Below are positions 50,986 to 60,463 of a stretch of DNA of 64,000 nt, one piece after another. The position numbers and the translations under genes were made by a program. A model generated the notes under the pieces. That model saw nothing but the letters and a program-made list of their open reading frames with translations. It was not told the origin of the DNA and did no database searches. The stretch covers positions 504,405-568,404 of the forward strand of contig JAYKAV010000922.1 in assembly GCA_035582835.1 (NCBI GenBank), in the 5' to 3' direction. The stretch is from Phoebastria nigripes. Its lineage: Eukaryota; Chordata; Aves; Procellariiformes; Diomedeidae. Numbering within the stretch: the first letter of the stretch is position 1; each line of letters begins with the position of its first letter.

Positions 50986-51850
50986 CTGACCCTCCTCCAG
51001 CTTTCTGTGAGGATGCCACAAAGACCTGCCCTTGATCTTCTTTGACTCCTTTTCTCCTTGTTTCTTGGTATTGTTATCCACAAATACAAATTCATGTTAT
51101 CATGTATATGTTGATGGGTCACAGACTAGCCTGCCTACTCCAGGCCATTTTTATTCAGTCCAAACAGTGGTCTGGGGTTGCTTTTCTGACAGGTCTGACT
51201 GACATCTAGATATCATTTTAAGCCACCACCAACAAATGACTATTGTTAATATTTTCCATTGCTGTCTCTTTTGGTCTCTTTTTGAGGGCAAAGTCATGAA
51301 GGTGAGCTTTCCTGTATCCAGTTTGGTTGGACCTTGCAAATCCTTCTGCATACCTTCTTTTAAGGATGTGGTCTTTTTGTAACTGTAACGTAGCTGAAAG
51401 TCTTATCCTGGCTTTTATCACCTGACATCTCACTTACTGCAAGATTCTTTTCTCTAGCTTTCTCCCATTTAAATTAATTCAAAATTCACATGCAGAGGCA
51501 TTTTCCTACCCCAGTACATTGACAATTATCACCACCTTCCTGCATTCTTCTATTAGTTCCTCTGTCTCTGTTTGTACAACATAACCTTGTTTTCATTTTG
51601 AACAACCTTCTTGTCTCATCCCCACATGGCTTGTCATCTCTTTTTCATTTTTAAATGTCAGCTTCCATCTATGATGATGCCAGCTCCGTTCCTCTTGTTT
51701 TTACATCTTCAAATCATCACCTTTCCCATGCTTACCCTCACGTTAGGAAGGAGTTCTCTGAAAGAGCAACAAAGCAGCTTTCAAGTCATTTTAGAAGTAT
51801 TTTTTCCTGTGATGCCTTACAGAAACCTTGACAAGTTGATAGTATGCCAA

Positions 51851-54699
51851 GGCAGATCCTTTTCATGCTGACTGATATTTCTTGTATTCCCTGGCTGTCT
51901 GGGAGCCTCAGATGTTTCCTGTTTCAAACAGGAATCTTCTTTTTGAATCACCTATCTCAACAGGGCCTTGGTCCATGATCTGAGGGACACTGAAATAAAC
52001 TTTGCTTCATTCTAGGCACAGACGAGGAATCGTCTCAAGCCTGTGCCACTCTGTCTTTCTCCTTTCCTCCTCCGCCGCAGCCCACACTACAACTCTATTC
52101 ATCTCAGCTTCATAATATTGGTGATATAACCAAGACAAGGCCACACCTCCTCGAAACTAGCAAGTTGGGCATCACGTAATGGTAAACAATATCATTTGTT
52201 TTGTTACCGTTTGCCACAGCTTCTGTTGGTCCTGAGCCAGGTAGAAGGAAAAAATGGGTTTTGCACAGCAGTGAAGAAGTCTTTGTGGCTTAACTGGTTA
52301 CAGCAAATGACCTCTGAGGGACTGGTTTCTGTCCACAAGTGGCTTCATCTACTTGCCCTCCAGATGGGGGAGAACAGGACCTGAGCACTGGGGACGTTCT
52401 GTGTGGCTTGAAAAATAAGATTCTTTTCAGAAAGTCTGTAGTTGTCCCGAGCAAGCAGAAGAGCATGACTGTGAGGCAGATAGATGACATTACCTTGAAA
52501 GGTTTATTGCAGGACCAGAATCCCTTTATATTCTTCATAGAAGAATATAATCTTTGTATTCTTTGTAGAAGAATATAATCAATGTAAAAACCTTGCATTT
52601 TGTCCTAGGTACAATTCAAATAATTTTTTCCCTTAGATGATTATAGCCAGTGACGAATCTGTCTGTGGGAATCTTGCAGCAGACCTCCATTTCATGGCAG
52701 ATGCCCTCAGCTTCAAGGTATAGTCAGAGCATTCATCCAACCACATGCAGGTGGGTGCCGTAGCTGAGGGTGTTTCATAAAGGTGCTGATCCTAGAAAGT
52801 CTGAGGTTGAATGTCCGTGTGTCATATTTCTAAACAAAGCAGGCTTTCAGAGGGAGTTGGTTTTATAGGGGGTGTGAAAGGAGGAGGGAGGCCTTGATTA
52901 GGTTGTTTGAGCAAAGGAATTAGGAGGAAAAATCTCTGGAATTGATACAGGAATATGGCACGTGAATTCTGACTGAAGTCAGTGGGGAAGAGTCTAAATT
53001 TTGAAATTAAAGGAAAATGCTATTAAAACTGAACTATCAGTCCTCTTGCTTTTTAAAGTTGTCATCTCTTTTTTTTTATCTCCAGAGTGACAAAGCCATT
53101 TGGGTTTTATTGACCAGTGTGTCTTGATCTGCCTGATGACATTTTCCAAGATTAATGTGTCTGTTTCTTGGCAATGCATATGCTTCATGATGCATCACAA
53201 TTAACCGCTGCTACTTGGTATGATAAGGAGAGACTCTTTATCTGCAACTGCATGACTTCTATCTGCATTTCAAATGGCAAGTAAACAGACAGGCCCCCTA
53301 TCCACTTCTCTCATCTACCTTTTTGAAGTGAAAAAAAAATTGAAATTCATGCTTAGGTTCCCAGTAAGATGCAGCATATTTTGGAGACCAAATTGGACTG
53401 GAAATATAAACAATGGAAAACCACTAACCAAAACCCACAATGTATAAGATACAGAACACACAAGCATCTCTCATTATTATAAATACTTGACTTCATAGCT
53501 TTTATTTATTTTTGTTGGTAGAAATGTCAAATTAATACTTATGCGCTCTCTTTAGTGCATTTGCTAGGGGTTTTTGTTTGTTTTCAGTATAAATTGTCAG
53601 GCTAACACTGTTATTCAGGATTGTCAAAGTATGTTTTTTAAACTCAATGGGAGTTTCACATTTTGACCCAATTCTGCAGGGATGTACTATTGTGCTTAAC
53701 TTAAAATTGTGAGTGATTCATTTGTCTTTAACATGACTCTTCATTGCATAAAGTTAAACTTGTGTGCATTTGCCTGAAGCCACTGAGTTTTTGTCATAAT
53801 AACTTTACAAACATCTCAGGAACAGGCTCAGTTAGAAATTTGTTACTGTTTTAATTAAACTGAGCAGCTGAACATAAAACATTAATACAGATTCAAATTT
53901 ACCTAACCATTGTTTAAATAAATTTGGCACAATTTCTTAATTTTTGGTTATCACACGACATAAGATGAATTTTGATTTTATCAATGCTTGATTTCTCCAA
54001 TGGGATTGCCAGCAGAACCAGCGACCAGAAATAGAAGTGTCCTTGGCATATATATCTATTTTCTCATAGTGTTTTGGATGCAGATTCCTTCACCCATGTT
54101 ATGGAGACCTCCAATAGCTAAGAGGCGATGATGACTAGATATCCCTGTTGTTAAACTGGAATAGACATGAAACAGTGATCTAAAAATGAAATATACTTGT
54201 ATATGTGTTGAGAGAGAATCCAAATTTGCAATCCATTTAGTTCTTTATTGGAAAAGTAAAGACAGAGTTTAAGAAATGCTTTGAGCTTCACCTTGTTAAT
54301 TTATTTTCTTGCTTTCTTCTTTGTTTCCTCCCATATATTCCCTACTCCCCTTGGTAATTTTACTTGCTTCTGGTCTTTATAAGGTCCCTTGCTGACAGCT
54401 AATTTTCCCTTCTCCGGGGAGTATTTCAGCTGAACCTTGGTATTCTGAATGTGTGTAATGTGTCTGAATAATATAATCTATGTCACAATAAAAACAAAAT
54501 AAATGTCACAACTGGTATACCTTTAATAGGCAGGGACATGGCATCATTGTAGAAGGTACAATGAAGACTTCTGCTCCATGCACATTTGTAATAAGAAAGG
54601 TTGACAGGATGTGAGAATTCCTAAAGAATGGGATGGTAAACAACACAAAGGTTTTTATAAAGCATTTTACATAAATCAGTTGGTGAAGCCTATTTTAAT
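51851..54699. other. Unique non-coding DNA, AT-rich toward the right
   Basis: No gene is recognised. A 28-base imperfect tandem duplication at 52533-52580 is listed separately. From 53000 to 54500 the sequence is markedly AT-rich. The old CR1 to the right may begin as early as 54560. Confidence 0.5.
52533..52580 (+). repeat. 28-bp imperfect tandem duplication
   Basis: agaagaatataatc occurs at 52539-52552 and 52567-52580, embedded in two units of period 28 (cttcatag.. and ctttgtag..). It is a local duplication with no evident function. Confidence 0.85.
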
Positions 54700-55280
54700 A
54701 CTGTTCAAGACTGGCCATTTTGTTGCAAAAAAGAGATATCAGAGCTCGAGGAGTATGATAGAGCTGAATGAGATGAAACACTCTGATATGAAGAGGGATT
54801 GAATGAATTGAGATTTTTAATTTAGGAAGGAGACAAATGAGAAAGAAACGGATAAAAGGATTTAAAACCACAAGAAAGAAGTTGGATTCTTCTTTTCTTT
54901 TGGCATGAAAAAGGGTATTTTACATAATTAAGAACTGAAAAGTGTGAAACTATGGAAGCAATTTTTTTATAATGGAAAGTGGCCACAGGAAGAAATCCAA
55001 GCCAAATAAAGTAAACAAAAAAAGAGAGTGCATATTTTATGTGTGCATCAAAAATACCCAGAGTAATTACTGAGGGAAAGGATGTGAAATTTCATGCCTT
55101 GTGGCTTGAGCCTGCCACCAGCAGGGACAAGGATGGGTACAGACCATGCCCCATCTGCCCATCAAGAAGTTCTTACGCTTCTCCCTAATGAGTCTCTGAC
55201 TGGTCACAGTCAGACCCTGCAGGCGGGACTGGACTTGCAGGTTGGTGGTCTGATACTGTATTGTAGTTCCTGTGAATGAT
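54700..55280 (+). mobile_element. Ancient CR1/L3-type LINE reaching its 3' end
   Basis: 'tatgaagagggattgaatga' and 'attgagatttttaatttagg' match the ORF2 segment YEERLNELGFFNLE of old CR1-type elements. Next come 'ggatttaaaaccacaagaaa' and 'gtgtgaaactatggaagca' (the TVNLWNSL-like region). The 3' UTR follows: 'gaaatttcatgccttgtggc', 'actggacttgcaggttggtg' and 'gtctgatactgtattgtagt', the last two parallel to the usual 'actgggctagatggac' and 'ggtctgacccagtacggcag' end. Divergence is high, but the element can be followed for nearly 600 bases. Confidence 0.85.
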
Positions 55281-55739
55281 TAAACAAGAAATCCTTAGTG
55301 TGATGTGAAGCTGCTTTAATTGAGTGCTGAAATTTGTTTTCCTGTGGTATAAATTAATAAAGCAGACTTGAAGCGTATGTAAATTATTTATTATTTTTGG
55401 CTGGGTGTCAGGATAGCCCTCTTCTGAAGATAAACAGAAACAAACAATGATCTTAAACTTTTAGTGCAATGAATTCACTTACTACTCTATTTAACCAAAT
55501 ATTAAACTCAGAAAAACCACTCTAAAATAAATAACGAACTTATTTGATCCATATTTTCTGTCTCTGAGAAGTGGGATACAAAGACAAACCAAGAACAACT
55601 GAACTTCAGTTCCACCTCTGCCTTTTTTATGAATCTTTTTCTGAGCAATTTGCTTAGTCTTTGGGCCTGTCTCCACATGGCTTGTACTTCTGAGGCCCAG
55701 AATCGAAGACACTGCTTTTTAATTTAGGCATGCCAGGTG
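55281..55739. other. Non-coding DNA, possibly 3' part of the retroelement fossil
   Basis: No clear element is recognised. A 73-codon minus-strand frame at 55491-55712 directly follows the integrase fossil in its own direction and could be its C-terminal or 3' region, but no motif supports that. 'gggcctgtctccacatggct' at about 55664 resembles a word common in sauropsid repeats. Confidence 0.35.
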
Positions 55740-56180
55740 GAAATATAAATTTAAATCCACAGGTGCTTTTTTTAAAGCATCCTTTAAACAATTTTGATAG
55801 CTTTTTCCACAAAACCGTTAGATTGTGGATGATCTGGATTCAAGGTAATATGCTTAAATTTTTGCAAAGCATTTAAACTCAGAACAATCAAATTGTGAGC
55901 CGTTATTTATCATTAGCATACCTGGTATGCCAGGTCCAGGATTTTATATGTGAAGTGTTTTACATGCTTATGTGCATATGTAAAGCTAGAGATTTCATTT
56001 TTGTATTTTCTAATAGTGCTATTTTTATATAGTGGGAATAGTCATTCCAAATCAGAACATGAATATTTCTGGCATGGACAAACATCTTAATATCTACATA
56101 GATCTGCAATTTCTTGAATTATCATCATGGGGTGTATCGTCAGATTGTTTTCCTTTTTTTTCGAGTTTCACATCAATCTA
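55740..56180 (-). pseudogene. Ty3/gypsy-type integrase core, decayed
   Basis: Read on the minus strand, the retroelement integrase core is recognisable. The glutamate segment HITLNPDHPQSNGFVEKA is complete, with its Glu codon at 55805-55807. Upstream of it is NNGSQFDCSEFKCFAK, the usual DNGxQF segment with the catalytic Asp replaced by Asn (codon at 55905-55907). A shifted ADL segment at about 56100 stands at the first catalytic Asp. The Asn-to-Glu distance is about 33 codons with a frameshift, close to the family's 35-residue spacing. A CETRKK piece near 56190 may be the end of the zinc-binding domain. Several stops and frameshifts make it dead. A retrovirus-like origin cannot be fully excluded, but the HPQSNG context fits Ty3/gypsy. 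Confidence 0.75.
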
Positions 56181-57650
56181 TAGTACTGAATAAAATACTA
56201 CCTACAGCATGAAGTTCTTTCAATATTATTAAAGGGATTGTGGTTATAATTTATCAAATAAGGTGTCAATAGATGGTATTATTTTTGGAAAGTCTCAGCT
56301 TGTACTGTATCACTGGCAGACAAAAGCACCTGCAATAGAAAAGTTTTCTTGGCCATGACATGCATACATCAGACTCAGCTGTTTGTTCCACTTGTTGACA
56401 TTTGTGTCTGAGCACTGCAGGGACATTTCTAGGAACACTTATGACAGGACAATTGAGTTGCGTCATCCTTATCTTATATTCTGTTGACAGCTTTCCAATG
56501 CCATTAAAGACATCATAGAATTGATTTTCTACCCATAGGCTTCTGTCCTACAGCATAAGCTCTCATAATGAGCTGGAGCGTTTGCCGTCTTTTCAGACCT
56601 TGAATCGATACGCTCTTTCCCCGAAACAATTACAAACCTTATCTTTTCAAGATTTTCCTTTATCCTTATGTCAAACTCATATAAACCTACAACTAGAATC
56701 ATTCCTCCACAGCATTATCTATGGTTACTCCTCTGTATTCAGTCCAAGTATGTTTTCTCTTCAGATGGTTTCCTGTAACTTCAGCTATCACATTAAGCTG
56801 TCCAGCCATAGTCAACTAATCAGTAAAAACTCACTGCGGGCTTTGGATGCAAATGCCTCTTCAACAATGCCACGATAGCAATTGGCTTCTTTTTAGTACA
56901 TTCTGGCTTCTGTTTCTTGCAAATATGAAGGTCTTTCCAAAGGTGACAGATAAAGCTTAGAACTGTTTTTGGTCTGTTCTGGTTCAGCCCTCCACACTGG
57001 TTTTGCAAATTCCTTCTATTTGCAGTCTGCAGATTCCTCCGGAGAGATTTTTCTAATCCTGTCCACTTGTCTTCTTTTCCTTCCAAAACCTGCACTTCGT
57101 TTTATTTGTGGTCTGAAATCTTGGAAATGTTCTCTCTTTTTTCTGGAGTTTGGGTAAGGAATTCCTCACATTCTTCCCGCCCCCCACCTCAGATTTGGGG
57201 CTCTTATTCCCAATACAATCTGATCTCCAGAATTAGGAATTTCACAAGCTCTCCAAAATTGCACATTTGCCGCAGCAGTATCAAATCTGTTATAAATTAT
57301 TCAACTATTTCCTCTTTCCTCTGAGTTCTCTTATGAAATGTATCTCAATAGCTTCGTTTATGTCTAGGAGCTCAATATTCATGTTTGTGCTGCACATTCT
57401 GATAAATGATTTTCTCTGCCTCAGTCACAGGCTGATGTACAAATCTAGTACATCTGTGATTGAACTAATCCGAAGAAAATCTGCCTGTTCTTATCTGTGC
57501 TTGCCAAACACTCGCTTTAACTTTTCTGTTTCCTCCTGCATTTCTGGAGAGCTCCAGTTGCTCAGGAGTTTTTACTGCTCCTTTTCTTATTCACCACTTG
57601 TCTTAGATGTAATCTTCAATTTCTGCAGCTGTACCCCCAGTGTCAGACTG
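56181..57650 (-). mobile_element. Purine-rich minus-strand block, possible rest of the retroelement
   Basis: Directly upstream of the integrase in its own orientation lie 1.4 kb that are A/G-rich on the minus strand (C/T-rich as printed). They contain broken, Lys/Glu-rich open stretches such as the 91-codon frame at 56820-57095 and a charged, coiled-coil-like piece near 57480-57640. The strand bias and position fit gag or pol remains of the same element with most of the reverse transcriptase deleted. No YXDD, protease or zinc-knuckle motif can be read with confidence and no LTRs are visible. A retroposed cellular gene is an alternative. Confidence 0.35.
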
Positions 57651-58419
57651 TCGGGGGTGTATGTGTGTGTGTCTCATACATTTTAAAATCTGAGTTAGGC
57701 TCTTAAGTAATGAATCTTAAATAAATAAAGCAAGAAAGTTATAGATGACAGAGAAAATAGCTTCTGGAGAAGAAAAAAGGATTACGTATGTTTATACCAT
57801 ACACTAGTCAGTCTGTATCAGAGTGTTTCAGGGATGTAATTTCTAACACTGAGAAACTAAAAGGTCCAATTATCACTACAAAACTATAAAACAACAAAAA
57901 GACTATTTACTCATATTTTTAATTTAAATTTTTATGCATGGTTTTATGCAAACATGTTCATAGCACCAAGACTGAAGCTCTTATTCTTACAGAGAGAAAA
58001 ATTTCTAGAAAAGGTCAATAGTAGAGAGCAGACATACTGGGAATTTTCAGGAAGGAAAGTTTTTTCTTGTAGAAGATACTAATTAGACAGGATCCAGATA
58101 AGCCAGGTACTTGCATGGGATCTGGCCTTAACTCTTCGCAGCTGGAGCAGCACCTACCTATGCACTTATCTGCATCCTTATCTTCCATTTAATGCTGTGC
58201 TGGGCAACAGCTGCTACCCAGCAGGTTTCTGGTTTCCCTGTGTCACTGGCCTGGTTAATTGGCAAGCAGCTCATCTGCTATATGGTTCCTACCATCCTGT
58301 CAAAGAGTCATCAGGGGACTTCAGGGAATTGCGCATCCCACCTGCACGACAGCAGAGATGGCAAAAATTACATTTTGATCCTTTACGTTTTGATTTTCTC
58401 CTACTCCCAGCATTTCCCA
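57651..58419. other. Non-coding DNA between the two retroelements
   Basis: A short gtgtgtgtgt run lies near 57660 and the rest is AT-rich. No gene or repeat is recognised. The open frame starting at 58192 or 58197 enters the CR1 from unrelated sequence and has no biological start. Confidence 0.5.
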
Positions 58420-58801
58420 GGGAAAATGTGGGCCCTCTCCGGAACGAAACGGGAGACCTGGTTACCCAGGATATGGAGAAGGCAGAAGTACGCAATGAGT
58501 TTTTTTCCTCGGTCTTCACTGGCAAGTGCTCAAGCCTCACCGCCCAAGCCGCAGAAGGCAAAGGTGGGGACNGGGAGAATGAAGAGCCGCCCACTGTAGG
58601 AGAAGATCAGGTTCGAGACCATCTAAGGAGCCTGAAGGTGCACAAGTCCATGGGACCCAATGAGATCCATCCATGGGTCCTGAGGGAGCTGGTGGATGAA
58701 GTTCCAAAGCCACTATCCATTGTATTTGAGAAGTCGTGGCAGGCCGGTGAAGTTCCCACTGACTGGAAAAGGGGAAACATAACCCCCATTTTTAAAAAGG
58801 G
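58420..58801 (+). pseudogene. CR1 ORF2 fragment, N-terminal reverse transcriptase part
   Basis: The frame is open up to the gap and carries the conserved CR1 linker and fingers region. It reads [13 protein letters not shown], a VRDHLRSLKVHKSMGPNEIH segment, WVLRELVDEV, a WQAGEVPTDWKRGNITPIFK segment, and then the gap. One ambiguous base lies near 58572. The endonuclease that should precede it is missing because of 5' truncation. Its phase differs from that of the downstream half across the stated gap length. Confidence 0.9.
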
Positions 58802-59256
58802 NNNNNNNNNNNNNNNNNNNNNNNNNNNNNNNNNNNNNNNNNNNNNNNNNNNNNNNNNNNNNNNNNNNNNNNNNNNNNNNNNNNNNNNNNNNNNNNNNNN
58901 NNNNNNNNNNNNNNNNNNNNNNNNNNNNNNNNNNNNNNNNNNNNNNNNNNNNNNNNNNNNNNNNNNNNNNNNNNNNNNNNNNNNNNNNNNNNNNNNNNNN
59001 NNNNNNNNNNNNNNNNNNNNNNNNNNNNNNNNNNNNNNNNNNNNNNNNNNNNNNNNNNNNNNNNNNNNNNNNNNNNNNNNNNNNNNNNNNNNNNNNNNNN
59101 NNNNNNNNNNNNNNNNNNNNNNNNNNNNNNNNNNNNNNNNNNNNNNNNNNNNNNNNNNNNNNNNNNNNNNNNNNNNNNNNNNNNNNNNNNNNNNNNNNNN
59201 NNNNNNNNNNNNNNNNNNNNNNNNNNNNNNNNNNNNNNNNNNNNNNNNNNNNNNNN
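58802..59256. other. Assembly gap (455 n)
   Basis: This is an unbroken run of n inside the CR1 reverse transcriptase. In related CR1 proteins roughly 60 residues separate the flanking segments (PIFKK and YDGVTTSVD), which predicts about 180 bases rather than 455. The length is therefore probably an estimate, or the gap hides extra sequence. Confidence 0.97.
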
Positions 59257-60373
59257 TGATGGAGTGACTACATCAGTGGACATGGGAAGGGCTACAGGTG
59301 TTGTCTATCTGGACCTCTGTAAGGCCTTTCACACGGTCCCCCACAACATCCTTCTCTCTAAACTGGAGAGGTATGGATTTGATGGGTGGACTGTCCGGTG
59401 GATGAGGAATTGGTTGGCTGGTCACATCCAGAGGGTAGTGGTCAATGGCTCAATGTCCAGATGGAGACCGGTGACAAGTGGTTTCCCGCAGGGATCCGTA
59501 TTGGGACCGGTACTGTTTAATATCTTCATCGATGACATAGACGGTGGGATCGAGTGCACCCTCAGCAAGTTTGCAGATGACACGGAGCTGAGTGGTGCGG
59601 TCGACACGCCTGAGGGATGGGATGCCATCCAGAGGGACCTGGACAAGCTGGAGAAGTGGGCCCGTGTGAACCTCATGGGGTTCAACAAGGCCAAGTGCNA
59701 GGTCCNGCACCTGGGTCNGGGCAACCCCCTGTATCAATACAGGCTGGGGGATGAAGGGATTGAGAGCAGCCCTGCCAAGAAGGACTTGGGGGTCCTGGTG
59801 GATGAAAAGCTGGACATGAGCCAACAGTGTGCGCTCGCAGCCCAGAAGGCCAACCGTATCCTGGGCTGCATCAAAAGAAGCGTGGCCAGCAGGTCGAGGG
59901 AGGTGATTCTGCCCCTCTACTCTGCTCTGGTGAGACCCCACCTGCAGTACTGCGTCCAGCTCTGGAGCCCTCAGCACAGGAAAGACATGGACCTGTTGGA
60001 GCGGGTCCAGAGGAGGGTCACAAAAATGATCAGGGGGATGGAACACCTCTCCTATGAGGAAAGTCTGAGAGAGTTGGGGTTATTCAGCCTGGAGAAGAGA
60101 AGGCTCCGGGGAGACCTTATTGTGGCCTTTCAGTACTTAAAGGGGGCTTATAAAAAAGAGCGCGGCAAACTTTTTAGCAGGGCCTGTTGCAACAGGACAA
60201 GGGGGAATGGCTTTAAAGTAAAAGAGGGTAGATTTAGACTAGATATAAGGAAGAAATTTTTTACGCTGAGGGTGGTGAAACCCTGGCACAGGTTGCCCAG
60301 AGAGGTGGTAGATGCCCCATCCCTGGAAACATTCCAGGTCAGGTTGGACGGGGCTCTGAGCAACCTGATCTAG
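59257..60373 (+). pseudogene. CR1 ORF2 fragment, catalytic and C-terminal reverse transcriptase part
   Basis: About 372 codons are open to the natural stop. Visible motifs are motif [13 protein letters not shown] (Asp codon 59312-59314; the second Asp of the usual KAFD is His at 59330-59332), [10 protein letters not shown] (59480-59509, usually GVPQGS) and the catalytic FADD box (59570-59581), intact. The CR1 C-terminus follows, including [39 protein letters not shown] and [13 protein letters not shown]. Three ambiguous bases lie at 59699-59718. Retention of the frame and FADD suggests a fairly recent insertion. Truncation means it cannot mobilise itself. Confidence 0.93.
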
Positions 60374-60463
60374 TTGAAGATGTCCCTGCCCATGGCAGAG
60401 GGTTTGGACTAGATGACCTTTAAAGGTCCCTTCCAACCCAAACTATTCTATGATTCCATGATT

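Larger units (their letters stand above)
49830..51850 (+). mobile_element. Ancient L2-like LINE, interrupted by a CR1
   Basis: Plus-strand blocks follow the reverse transcriptase of L2-type LINEs in order. 'ccttcaacaaagcctgcagt' (49845-49864) precedes a motif A region at 49903-49939, where 'ctcattgacc', 'ttcagctgct' and 'cttgataccgttgacc' spell a decayed LIDLSAAFDTVD with frameshifts. After an inserted CR1 (50027-50916), 'ggatgccacaaagacctgcc' (51011-51030) corresponds to the PQGS region. 'catgtatatgttgatgggtc' (51101-51120) corresponds to the YADD box, here YVDG. 'gctgaaagtcttatcctggc' (51393-51412) and 'ttaattcaaaattcacatgc' (51474-51493) correspond to the AERL..AFIT and LIQNAAA regions. 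All catalytic parts are broken. The 3' limit is uncertain. L2 as opposed to a related LINE is an inference. Confidence 0.7.
58420..60463 (+). mobile_element. Long CR1 LINE copy with assembly gap
   Basis: This is the longest CR1 in the window. It is 5'-truncated near 58420, just before the start of the reverse transcriptase domain ([17 protein letters not shown]), and it ends with 'aactattctatgattccatg'. The 3' UTR contains 'ggtttggactagatgacctt' and 'taaaggtcccttccaaccca'. A 455-base n block (58802-59256) sits inside the reverse transcriptase. The copy shares its subfamily with 50027-50916 and lies in the opposite orientation 8.7 kb away. The endonuclease domain and ORF1 are absent. Confidence 0.96.

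Noticed and set aside
58192..58599. Open frames entering the CR1 from its left flank
   Set aside because: They start in unrelated flanking DNA and read into the truncated CR1. The apparent fusion is a chance continuation and not a gene.
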